From Trebonia sp050013875 (GTDB lineage: Bacteria; Actinomycetota; Actinomycetes; Streptosporangiales; Streptosporangiaceae), in assembly GCA_050013875.1 (NCBI GenBank), contig JBEKEK010000076.1:4715-68714 (forward strand): a stretch of DNA of 64,000 bases, given 5' to 3'. The notes below the pieces were generated by a model, which was not told the origin of the DNA, searched no databases, and saw nothing but the letters and a program-made list of their open reading frames with translations. Below, in pieces: positions 16,101 to 23,760 of the stretch. The first letter of the stretch is position 1. Each line of letters starts with the position of its first letter. Made by a program: the position numbers and the translations under genes.

Positions 16101-19100
16101 CTACCTCCGGTCGAGGAAGTCCACGATCCTCGGGTACACATCATGGGCTGCCCTGCTCCCCACGATCGCGTCGAGATGGGCGTAGGCCGGGAGCACCTCC
16201 CGGTGGTAATCGCCCCCGGGGTTGCATTCGGTGAGCCAGCGGAGAGTCTTAAGCGTCCCGAGCGGATGGAAGATGTAGTTGTCCGCGCCCTGCAGCAGCA
16301 GCAGGCTGGTTCCGGCGAAGCGCTCCGGGTGCTCGAAGTAGTCCATCCCGCCGGTGTGCGTGACCGCGAGCCCCCGGCGCAGCATGAGCGACAGGTGCTG
16401 CAGTGAATCGATGTTCCCGAACCCGAACATCTCGTTAAGCGCGCGGTGGGTCGCGTCGTTCAGCTGCGCGTGCCGGTGGGTGCACCCGTAGATCGCGTTG
16501 ATCCACCGGCACACCGCCTGGCCGCATCGTTCCTCAGCGGGCATCGGGAGGGTCCGCAGGGTCATGTCGAGCAGCTCGTCAGGAAGCGAGCCGGCCACGT
16601 CGGGTGCCATCCCCCCGATGCCTACCCGGGCGAAGGCGCCCGCGGTGTGCAGCCGGGACTTCAGCTGGTTGAAGACCGACGTGGTCGGATGCAGGGGGAA
16701 CTGAGCGCAGACCGCGGTGCGGATCCCCTGCAGCCCGCTCAGTATCGCCATCTGCAGCGAGCCCGAGCCCACGCAGTGCCCGAACGCCTGCACATCCTCC
16801 CGGCCGGTCAGCTCCTGGACCTTCCTTACCGCGGCCGGCCAGTCGGTCTGCGCGATGTCGTCGATCGTGAACTCGGTCCGCGCCGACGGCAGGTCGATGC
16901 CGGCCCGGTAGTCGAACAGCCAGATGTCGTAGCCACGTTCCGCCAGGAACTCCGTGAGATTCTGCTCGATCGTCGACGCGAGGAACGAATGCGATGACAT
17001 GCCGAACCCGGTGGCCATGATCAAGGGGCCCTTGTCGCCCGCCCGGTACCTGGTCAGGCGCAGGAACGCGTCGTCGCCGAGGCGGCCGCCCGCATGCCAC
17101 TGCTGGCGGCTGTCACACCACCAGATGCCGTCCGGGTCCTTCGGCTCGCGCACCGCGGGCGCCGTTCTCGGCGCGCTGGGGAAGGCACCCGCCTCTTCGA
17201 GGACACCGCCGTAGATGTGCACCATCTCGCCGGCGAACAGCTCGAGGAACGCCCGGCGGTACTTGCCCTGCTCCCGGCGCGGGACACCGTCGACCTTGAT
17301 GCTGCGGAGCAGTTTGGGCAGGTCGGGTGGCTTCAGGTAAAGGATTCCGGTGCCCGCATCTGGCCCGCCAAGCTCGCCGATCTTCGTGTAGAGCGTCGTG
17401 GTCTCCGACCAGGCGTGGCGGATCCCGTTTTCGCGCAGCACCTTGTGGCCCTCGAAGCTGTACCGCTTCCCCTCTTCCGCCGTCAAGGTCATCCGGTAGC
17501 TCATGTGCCAGGTCTCCGGCTGCGCCGGATCGGACTCGAAGAGCCGGAAGCGGCCGTCGGTGACGGTCAGCCCGTGCGGTGACAACCGCGGTGCGAGCAC
17601 CGTCCCGGTAATCCTGGCCTCGCGGGCCGGGTCGTTAAGCGCCTCGCGGAAGTCGTCGTACTCGATGGTGATCAACAGGTCCACCCGCGCGCCGTCGCCG
17701 CGGCCGCGGTCGTAGCCCTCGGTGTAACCGCCGCCGGGCACGCTCATCGACACGAAGCCGGTCAGCCGCTCGCTGAACTGAAGGCGGACCGCCGACGGCG
17801 CCAGCACCGGCATCGGCTCCGGGACGCTGGCCACCGGGGCCGATGCCGTCCAGTGACGGTCTTCGAGCAAAATCGCGGCGGTCCGTTCCGCGATGGCGGA
17901 GATCGTGAGCGACGGGTTCGCGTCCAGCGCGCAGGGGACGACCGAGCCGTCGCAGACGTACAGTCCGTCATGCACTCCGCCGCTGACGGGGTCGAATACC
18001 TGTCCCTTGTGGTCAACCACACCGTTAGCCGGGTCGTCCGCCATCACGCACCCGCCCAGGGGATGCACGGTGATCAGCGACCGGCCGTTCGTCCAGGCCC
18101 AGAGCGGATCGGGGGTCTCCGTGCCGTGCAGCGCCTTGGTGGCCTCGGCCAGGATCTGGTTGTCGCGGGAGAAGGCCGGCTGCTTGCCGACCTCCGGCCA
18201 CACCACTTGGATGCGGTCGTTCTCGAGCGCGATCCGGCCGCCGGAGTCGTCGGTGCTCATGACCAGGTAGGTCAGGGTGCGGCCAATAGGCCCGTGGTGC
18301 GAGCCGAACGGGATCCCGGCCAGTTCCCGCAGCCGCATCTCACCGTCCTCGGGCGTCCCTTCCACCGCGGCACACAGCGCGATGGGGATCACCGAGGCGA
18401 GCGCGCCCGGGATGGCGCCGTCCTCGATGATCAGCGCGTTGTCGACGGCCGTATCCGGGCCCCGCAGGTCGATCAGGCCGGTGATCGCGGGCCCGACCGC
18501 CGTGTCCTGATCCGGGATATGGTCGCCGAGGCCGACGCCTCGCACCGACTGGTCGGCGCCGTAGGCGAACGCCAGCACATCGCCGTTGCCGGAGAACCCC
18601 TGCCCGAGCCGGCCCGACACCGGCAGCCCCAGGTCCCGCGACCTGAGCAGTATCTGCGCCGACCCGAGGGTCCCCGCGGCGAGCACCACGACGTCGGCCG
18701 TAACGAACCGGGACGGGCCGCCGGGGGGTCGCTCGCCGCCCTCGCCCAGCACGTCAAAGGCCACCCGCCACTTCCCCTGGCAGCGGCGCACGGACTGCAC
18801 GGCTACCTCGGTGAAGACGTGCGCGCCGTGGGCATACGCGTCAGGGAGGTAGTTCATGAGGACCGTGTTCTTCGCGCCGTAGTTGCAGCCAGCGCAGCAG
18901 TCACCACAAAGGGTGCACGCGTTCTGCCGCACCCCGGCCGCGTTCGGGCCGGCCGTGAACGTGACGTTGAGGTCGGGGCGGACCACCGCGGTGCCCAAGC
19001 CGGCCGCGGCCTGCTCGAGGGCCCGCAGCTTGGGCAGTTGCGGCCACGACAGCGGGTACGGGTTGGACCCGAGCATGCCCTTGGCCGCGTGCATGAACGG

Positions 19101-19499
19101 CCGCAGCACCTCGGGGTGATCCCGCAGCGGGGCTGGCCAGCGGGTGTCGGAGAAGATCGCGTCGCTCGGCTCAAGCGCCACACTGGCGTTGATCAGCGAG
19201 GTACCGCCAAGCCCGCAGCCGGTCAGTACGGTGACGTCGGGACCCACGTGGAAGTCGAACAGCCCCACCGCGGACCCGTGGTCAGCCTTGGGGGTGTGGA
19301 CCTGGATCTCGCGCACCGCGGAAAGCGCGGTATTGGGGTACTCACCCGGGTGCAGTTCCTTGCCCCGTTCCAGGACGCAGACATCCCGTCCGGCGCGAGC
19401 GATGCGGGCGGCGGCAATCGCCCCGCCGTATCCCGAGCCGACCACGACCGCCGAGTAGTGGTCCTGTATCTGATCGACTGGACGAGATAGCATTTGCAT
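16101..19499 (-). CDS. GMC-type oxidoreductase fused to alpha/beta hydrolase
   Basis: 1132 residues. The N-terminal 580 or so form a GMC flavoprotein of the cholesterol-oxidase type: FAD motif VVVGSGYGGAIAAARIARAG, GCGLGGTSLINAS, a Cys cluster CTLCGDCCAGCNYGAKN, and HPLGGCVM...NPSLTISAIAE near its end. A middle beta-rich domain (about 590-760) links it to a C-terminal alpha/beta hydrolase. There the nucleophile elbow is GHCVGS, so C909 replaces the usual Ser; D1073 (QGADNYIF) and H1108 (AYAHLDAI) complete a Cys-Asp-His triad. The combination suggests oxidation of a sterol-like alcohol followed by thiol-type hydrolysis or acyl transfer. AGGAG precedes ATG 19499. The substrate is not known; no sterol catabolic genes are adjacent. 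Confidence 0.85.
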   Translation of the reverse strand: MQMLSRPVDQIQDHYSAVVVGSGYGGAIAAARIARAGRDVCVLERGKELHPGEYPNTALSAVREIQVHTPKADHGSAVGLFDFHVGPDVTVLTGCGLGGTSLINASVALEPSDAIFSDTRWPAPLRDHPEVLRPFMHAAKGMLGSNPYPLSWPQLPKLRALEQAAAGLGTAVVRPDLNVTFTAGPNAAGVRQNACTLCGDCCAGCNYGAKNTVLMNYLPDAYAHGAHVFTEVAVQSVRRCQGKWRVAFDVLGEGGERPPGGPSRFVTADVVVLAAGTLGSAQILLRSRDLGLPVSGRLGQGFSGNGDVLAFAYGADQSVRGVGLGDHIPDQDTAVGPAITGLIDLRGPDTAVDNALIIEDGAIPGALASVIPIALCAAVEGTPEDGEMRLRELAGIPFGSHHGPIGRTLTYLVMSTDDSGGRIALENDRIQVVWPEVGKQPAFSRDNQILAEATKALHGTETPDPLWAWTNGRSLITVHPLGGCVMADDPANGVVDHKGQVFDPVSGGVHDGLYVCDGSVVPCALDANPSLTISAIAERTAAILLEDRHWTASAPVASVPEPMPVLAPSAVRLQFSERLTGFVSMSVPGGGYTEGYDRGRGDGARVDLLITIEYDDFREALNDPAREARITGTVLAPRLSPHGLTVTDGRFRLFESDPAQPETWHMSYRMTLTAEEGKRYSFEGHKVLRENGIRHAWSETTTLYTKIGELGGPDAGTGILYLKPPDLPKLLRSIKVDGVPRREQGKYRRAFLELFAGEMVHIYGGVLEEAGAFPSAPRTAPAVREPKDPDGIWWCDSRQQWHAGGRLGDDAFLRLTRYRAGDKGPLIMATGFGMSSHSFLASTIEQNLTEFLAERGYDIWLFDYRAGIDLPSARTEFTIDDIAQTDWPAAVRKVQELTGREDVQAFGHCVGSGSLQMAILSGLQGIRTAVCAQFPLHPTTSVFNQLKSRLHTAGAFARVGIGGMAPDVAGSLPDELLDMTLRTLPMPAEERCGQAVCRWINAIYGCTHRHAQLNDATHRALNEMFGFGNIDSLQHLSLMLRRGLAVTHTGGMDYFEHPERFAGTSLLLLQGADNYIFHPLGTLKTLRWLTECNPGGDYHREVLPAYAHLDAIVGSRAAHDVYPRIVDFLDRR

Positions 19500-19671
19500 C
19501 GAACGCTCCTATTGGATCCGACTCGCGATCCTGGGCAGTGCGGGAATTACCTTACACCAAATGACCGTCGAGAACAGCGCCAGCCTGATCCTGTGGGCCT
19601 TCCTGTGGCTTCTCCTGTGGGTCATAATGCGTGGCAATTGTCCCCGGTCACCTGTAATCATGTACGCGGGC

Positions 19672-19706
19672 CAGGGCCAGCCGTGCCATGACCACGGCTG
19701 GCCCTG
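19672..19706. promoter_or_regulatory. 14-bp perfect hairpin
   Basis: CAGGGCCAGCCGTG (19672-19685) and its exact complement CACGGCTGGCCCTG (19693-19706) flank a seven-base loop. It could be a terminator blocking transcription between the divergent genes, a structured RNA element, or an operator. No T-run follows on either strand, and neither neighbour ends here, which argues against a simple terminator. Confidence 0.6.
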
Positions 19707-19715
19707 CACGGGGCC

Positions 19716-19734
19716 ATGCGTGGATGTCACGCAT
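19716..19734. promoter_or_regulatory. 7-bp hairpin next to the 14-bp one
   Basis: ATGCGTG-GATGT-CACGCAT is a perfect seven-base inverted repeat with a five-base loop, nine bases after the preceding hairpin. Together the two look like tandem stems of one structured RNA or a pair of protein-binding dyads upstream of the STAS gene. Confidence 0.45.
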
Positions 19735-19890
19735 CGAAGGCGCCAATAACAAGCTGACAATAAATGATCACAACTCCAGTCTTCATAGCCTTATACGCAT
19801 ACCGGATCGGTGCAGGCATTCCACGGAATTCCGCCTGGGAGCATTTCGTGTGAGGACCTGCGAATTACCGTAATCCAAGGGAAGAAGCGC

Positions 19891-20229
19891 GTGAGTCAAG
19901 AGCAGGGCCCGCCGACACCACTTAAGCTGAGCCACCGAGTCCTGCCGACCGGCGAGGCCGCCGTCGAGATCGGCGGTGAGCTGGACATGGACACCGCCGA
20001 CAAGGCGTTCCGGTACGTCAAGAAAATCATCAGCCGCCACCGGGGGCCGGTGGCCATCAGCCTGGCCGGCGTGACCTTCTGCGACGCCCATGGTCTGCGG
20101 GCGCTGGTGCTCATGGCCAAGTGCGCGGAGCAGGCCGGCCGACCGTTCCGTGTCACCTCGCCGAGCCCGCGGGTGACCAAGCTCATGCGGGTCACCGGCC
20201 TTGACAGCAAGTTCCTGGCAGCTGGGTAA
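19891..20229 (+). CDS. STAS-domain anti-sigma factor antagonist
   Basis: 112 residues from GTG 19891, preceded by GGGAAGAAG. The single STAS domain shows AAVEIGGELDMDTADKAF, then AISLAGVTFCDAHGLRALVLM, in which the family's phosphorylated Ser/Thr position (usually D-S-S/T-G-L) reads D-A-H-G-L. The usual phospho-acceptor is therefore missing, so if it acts in a partner-switching cascade it may be constitutively active or respond otherwise. The longer frame back to 19810 lacks a good ribosome site. It is followed after 11 bp by the class II aldolase gene, so the two are probably one transcript. Confidence 0.75.
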   Translation: MSQEQGPPTPLKLSHRVLPTGEAAVEIGGELDMDTADKAFRYVKKIISRHRGPVAISLAGVTFCDAHGLRALVLMAKCAEQAGRPFRVTSPSPRVTKLMRVTGLDSKFLAAG

Positions 20230-20240
20230 AGTACGCAGAC

Positions 20241-20933
20241 ATGGAAACCCAGGAACACCTGATCGCCGAGACCACGCAGGCCAACCAGGCCCTGGGCGCG
20301 AGCGGCCAGTCGGACATGGTGTGGGGGCACGCGTCCGTGCGCGATCCCGAGGGACGCGGGGTCTGGATGAAGGCCGCGGGATGGTCCTTCGGTGAGGTGA
20401 CGGCCGACCGGGTGGCGCTGGTGTCGGCCGACGGCGAGGTGCTGGCGGGCCATGGGCCGAGGCACATTGAATACCCCATCCACACCGAGGTGATGAACGC
20501 CAGGCCCGACGTCGGAAGCGTCGTGCACACTCATGCCCCGGCCGCGGTCGCCTTCGCCGCGCTTGACGTGCCACTGCTGGCCATTTCGCACGACGGGGTC
20601 GAGTTCGCCGAACCGCAGATCGCCCGCTTTACCCAGACAGGCGCCCTGATCAGCTCGGCCGAGCTGGGCCGGGCCCTGGCCGAGACGATCGCCGCCGGGG
20701 TTGGCTGCCTGATCCCACAGCACGGACTGGTGACCGTGGGGCCCGATACCGCGACAGCGGTGATGCGCGCGGTTCTGCTCGCCCGGGCCTGTCAGGTGCA
20801 ACTGCAGGCGATGGCGGCGGGCCCGATCCGCCGGTCGTCGGACTCCGCCGAGATCGCGCTGAAGAAGCAGCAGGTCTGGCCCGAATCCCAGATCAGGGCC
20901 GGGTACGCCTATCTCTGCCGCCAGTCCGGCTGA
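20241..20933 (+). CDS. Class II aldolase/adducin-family protein
   Basis: 230 residues of the zinc-dependent class II aldolase fold (fuculose-phosphate aldolase, ribulose-5-P epimerase family). Motifs: MVWGHASVRDPEG (key GHxSxR), EYPIHTEVMNARPDVGSVVHTHAPAAVAF with the zinc histidines in HTHAP and the catalytic acid region E-x-PIHTE, and CLIPQHGLVTVG with the third zinc His. It would cleave or epimerise a hydroxy-acid or sugar phosphate; the family also has decarboxylases of related substrates. The substrate is unknown and no sugar kinase is adjacent. It begins 11 bp after the STAS gene. Confidence 0.8.
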   Translation: METQEHLIAETTQANQALGASGQSDMVWGHASVRDPEGRGVWMKAAGWSFGEVTADRVALVSADGEVLAGHGPRHIEYPIHTEVMNARPDVGSVVHTHAPAAVAFAALDVPLLAISHDGVEFAEPQIARFTQTGALISSAELGRALAETIAAGVGCLIPQHGLVTVGPDTATAVMRAVLLARACQVQLQAMAAGPIRRSSDSAEIALKKQQVWPESQIRAGYAYLCRQSG

Positions 20934-20964
20934 AGCGGGCCGCCGCTGGCACGGCGGGGCCGGT

Positions 20965-21348
20965 TCAGCCCGGGTATTTGGTCGGCTGGAAGGCGAGCAG
21001 CACCCAGCGGCCGTTCTCGCGCACCCAGACCGCCAGCGACCGGCTGTTCAGTACCCGCACCTGGCCCGCGATCTGGACCTCGCCGCGCATGTCGCCGATG
21101 ACCAGAGCGGTGTCCCCGTGCACCACGATGCCGGTCTCCGGGTGGCTGATCGGGCCGTACTTGAAGTGGCCGGCCGCCAGCTTCTCCAGGTAGCTCTGCT
21201 TGCTGTCGGCGCTGGCATCGGAATGCGTGTACACCAGGTCGGCGGCGAACAACTCGTCAAGCGCCGCCACATCACCGGCCGTCACCGCCTCGTACCGCCT
21301 GGCCTCAAGCGCGCTGATCTGCGCGGAAACGTCCTCATCGCTTGTCAT
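20965..21348 (-). CDS. NTF2-like (DUF4440) protein
   Basis: 127 residues from ATG 21348 (nine bases after GAAGG; an in-frame ATG at 21357 sits too close to that site). It carries the NTF2-like pattern: helix ISALEARRYEAVTAGDVAALDELFAADLVYTHSD (key ALDELFADDLVYTHS-like segment), YLEKLAAGHFKY, then strands with VIGDMRGEV and SLAVWVRENGRWVLLAFQPTKYPG. It is one of three unrelated-sequence NTF2-fold proteins in the window. Function cannot be assigned beyond small-molecule binding. It converges with the class II aldolase gene. Confidence 0.8.
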   Translation of the reverse strand: MTSDEDVSAQISALEARRYEAVTAGDVAALDELFAADLVYTHSDASADSKQSYLEKLAAGHFKYGPISHPETGIVVHGDTALVIGDMRGEVQIAGQVRVLNSRSLAVWVRENGRWVLLAFQPTKYPG

Positions 21349-21433
21349 GGTGCCCATCCTTCACCCGCCAGCCGGCTTCGGCAATCGGCACCTGCATCGT
21401 CGTCTTGGGGCCGAACACAGATAGGTTGACGCG

Positions 21434-21862
21434 ATGACGGTCGAGCTGAAGGTCAGGTTCCCGGTCGAGGACGCGACGCTGTCACTGCTCCACCACCGGG
21501 CGTTCAGACCTGACCGCCCGGATACCGACGCCGCCATCCGCCCGTGGGCGGAACGCCTGGAACGCCACAGCCTGACCTGGATCGGCGCGTTCAGCGAGGG
21601 CCGGCTGGTCGGTTTTGTGCACGCCGTCTGGGACGGCGGGACCCACGCGTTCATCCTGGACACCGCGGTGCACCCGGACTTCCAGGGTCGCGGCATCGGA
21701 CGGGACCTGGTGCGGGCGGTGACCGGTGAGGCGTTCAAGGCGGGCTGCGACTGGGTGCACGTCGACTACGAGCCCGCGCTCACGCGCTTCTACGAGAACG
21801 CGTGCGGGTTCCGGCCGACAGCGGCCGGGCTCCGCTCCGCCCGGTTACGCCGCCGGCCGTGA
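21434..21862 (+). CDS. GNAT-family N-acetyltransferase
   Basis: 142 residues. The acetyl-CoA pyrophosphate-binding motif is ILDTAVHPDFQGRGIGRDLV (Q-G-R-G-I-G), with the preceding beta4 strand and a C-terminal TRFYENACGFRPT segment, as in small GNAT enzymes. It would transfer an acetyl group to an amine of an unknown small molecule or protein in the cytosol. AGGTTGA precedes the ATG. It is divergent from the NTF2-like gene and precedes the SDR gene in the same direction. Confidence 0.85.
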   Translation: MTVELKVRFPVEDATLSLLHHRAFRPDRPDTDAAIRPWAERLERHSLTWIGAFSEGRLVGFVHAVWDGGTHAFILDTAVHPDFQGRGIGRDLVRAVTGEAFKAGCDWVHVDYEPALTRFYENACGFRPTAAGLRSARLRRRP

Positions 21863-22027
21863 TCAGGCCAAGACGATGGCCGTGGCCGTCGTGCCGGGCA
21901 AGCTCGCGCGGCGGATTCCCTGGTGTATGAACCCGGGCTCGCGGGTAGTCGGGACATGTCCTGGTTACGGGGGCGGTCCGGCCTGGCCACGGTGGCCGGG
22001 CCGACCGCGCAAGGCTCGGGGGGGCCA

Positions 22028-22927
22028 TTGAAAGTTCTGGTAGCGGGCGCGTCCGGCTTCGTCGGCCGGCGGTTGTGCGTGGCCCTTGACCAAGCCGGCC
22101 ACGATGTGGTCGCCATGACCAGGAACCCGGCCCGCTACCACGGAGCGGGCACGCCGGTGCGCGGCGACGTTCAGGACCCCGCCACCCTGGAGCCCGCCAT
22201 GACTGGCTGCCAGGCCGCGTACTACCTGGTGCACTCCCTCCAGGACGCGGACTTCGAGCGCATGGACGCCGCCGGGGCCACCGCCTTCGGCGACGCGGCC
22301 GCCCGGGCCGGCCTGGCCCGCATCATCTACCTGGGCGGCCTTGGCAACGACGCGGACAACCTCTCCGCCCACCTGCGCAGCCGCCGGGAGGTCGAGAGCC
22401 TGCTCGGCGCGGGCGGGGTGCCGGTCACCGTCATCCGGGCCGGGATCATCATCGGGCACGGCGGTATCTCCTGGGAGCTGACCCGCCAGCTCGTCGAGCA
22501 CCTGCCGGTCATGGTCACCCCGCAGTGGGTCGCCACCCGCACCCAGCCGATCGCGGTCGATGACGTGGTGCGGTACCTGGCCGGCGTGCTGGTGCCGCCG
22601 GAGGCGGCCGGCCGGGTCTATGAGGCCGGCGGCCCGGAGGTGCTCCAGTACTCGACGATGCTGGAGCGCGTCGCCGCCATCGAGAACCGCCCGCTGGTCA
22701 TCCTGCCGGTGCCGCTGCTCAGCCCCTGGCTGTCGTCGCTGTGGCTGACCCTGGTGACCGACGTCGACACGGGTACCGGCCGGAACCTGATCGACTCCAT
22801 GACCAACGAGGTGATCGTGCACGACCAGTCGATCAAGGAGCTGGTCCCCATCCAGCCCATGTCCTACGACGACGCTGTGCGCATGGCGCTCCGCGAACGG
22901 CGCGAGGCCCAGCAGGCGAGCTCGTGA
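22028..22927 (+). CDS. NAD(P)-binding atypical SDR (YbjT/NmrA-like)
   Basis: 299 residues if started at TTG 22028, which gives the canonical Rossmann beginning KVLVAGASGFVGRRL; a run of Gs upstream can serve as ribosome site, and the frame is open farther upstream without a better start. Motifs: GASGFVG (NADP loop), YYLVHSL, IIYLGGL, and RAGIIIGHGGISWELTRQL. This matches atypical SDRs such as YbjT, lacking the classical Tyr-x-x-x-Lys active site, and probably a redox sensor or ubiquinone-linked enzyme. Its stop overlaps the start of the downstream membrane protein (GTGA). Confidence 0.78.
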   Translation: MKVLVAGASGFVGRRLCVALDQAGHDVVAMTRNPARYHGAGTPVRGDVQDPATLEPAMTGCQAAYYLVHSLQDADFERMDAAGATAFGDAAARAGLARIIYLGGLGNDADNLSAHLRSRREVESLLGAGGVPVTVIRAGIIIGHGGISWELTRQLVEHLPVMVTPQWVATRTQPIAVDDVVRYLAGVLVPPEAAGRVYEAGGPEVLQYSTMLERVAAIENRPLVILPVPLLSPWLSSLWLTLVTDVDTGTGRNLIDSMTNEVIVHDQSIKELVPIQPMSYDDAVRMALRERREAQQASS

Positions 22928-23604
22928 CGCCCGGGCGCGGTGACCCCGCCGGGTTCAGCACGTCTGCCTGGCTGGGGGCGGCCGGGCTGGGGGCGGCGGC
23001 GCTGCTCAGGTCCTCGTTCGCCGCCAAGGCCGGTTCGGCGCGCTTCTACCTGCTGACCACCAGCCTGGCCGGTACCTGGACGGCCGCCGCACTCGGCGCG
23101 GGCCCCATCCCGTGGCGCGGCGACGGCTGGCGCGACCGCCCCGGGGGGGCGGTGCGTGCCCTTGTCGTCGTCCCCGTCGTCACCGGGGCCGCCACCTTCG
23201 CCATGTTCTACGGCGCGGCGCGGGCCGCCCGCCGGAACCGCGGTCTGCGCCGTGCCATCGCCAGCGTGCTGCGCTACGCCGATGCCGGGTCAACCCCGCT
23301 GGTGGTGCTGATCGCGTCCGGCAGCGGGGTGGCGGAGGAACTGTTCTTCCACGGCGCACTGTGGTCCGGGCCGCGTCCGCTCCGCACCACCACCCTCGCC
23401 TACGCCGCGTCGACCGCCGCCACCGGCAACCCGGCGCTGGTGCTGGCCGGCCTGATCACCAGCGTGATCTTCGGCTGGCAGCGGGACGTCACCGGCGGTG
23501 TGCTCGCCCCGGCCGTCACCCACGTCACCTGGTCGGTGCTCATGCTGCGCTACCTCACGCCGTTGTTCCTTGACGCCGACCAGCCGCCGGACAGCAGCGG
23601 CTGA
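22924..23604 (+). CDS. CPBP-family intramembrane protease-like protein
   Basis: 226 residues starting at GTG 22924, overlapping the SDR stop by four bases. It has four to six hydrophobic segments, and the CPBP (Abi) signature is present: GVAEELFFHG (EE motif; the usual EExxxR has H in place of R) and a downstream FGWQRDVTGGVLAPAVTHVTWS with the second metal-binding His. Family members are Rce1-type glutamic/metalloproteases involved in protein maturation or bacteriocin self-immunity. The modified first motif makes activity uncertain. Translational coupling suggests a common role with the SDR, which I cannot name. Confidence 0.7.
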   Translation: MTPGRGDPAGFSTSAWLGAAGLGAAALLRSSFAAKAGSARFYLLTTSLAGTWTAAALGAGPIPWRGDGWRDRPGGAVRALVVVPVVTGAATFAMFYGAARAARRNRGLRRAIASVLRYADAGSTPLVVLIASGSGVAEELFFHGALWSGPRPLRTTTLAYAASTAATGNPALVLAGLITSVIFGWQRDVTGGVLAPAVTHVTWSVLMLRYLTPLFLDADQPPDSSG

Positions 23605-23760
23605 CCGTTCTTAGACGCGACCTGCAGGTTCCTAAGTTGTGCGCACCTGTTGCGATACGGACATTGACCGGCATCCCTCGTCGTGCCTCAATGTGGTAAA
23701 TGCCACGTTTCCGTTCGGCGTCGAACGGACTTAAGCGGCAGGCGACAGAGGGGAACAGTC

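Larger units (their letters stand above)
19500..19890. other. Hairpin-rich divergent spacer
   Basis: 391 bp between the divergent GMC-hydrolase and STAS genes. The lower-GC parts (19740-19880) probably hold the STAS promoter. Two strong inverted repeats lie in the middle and are listed separately. A 62-codon ORF at 19561-19749 (+) has one hydrophobic helix but no convincing ribosome site and runs through both hairpins, so I do not call it a gene. Confidence 0.5.

Noticed and set aside
17853..19490. 545-codon plus-strand ORF opposite the GMC-hydrolase gene
   Set aside because: GC-rich mirror frame with no domain pattern; the minus strand carries all FAD and catalytic motifs.
19561..19749. 62-aa ORF with one hydrophobic helix
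   Set aside because: No convincing ribosome site and it runs through two strong hairpins; kept only as a remark on the spacer.
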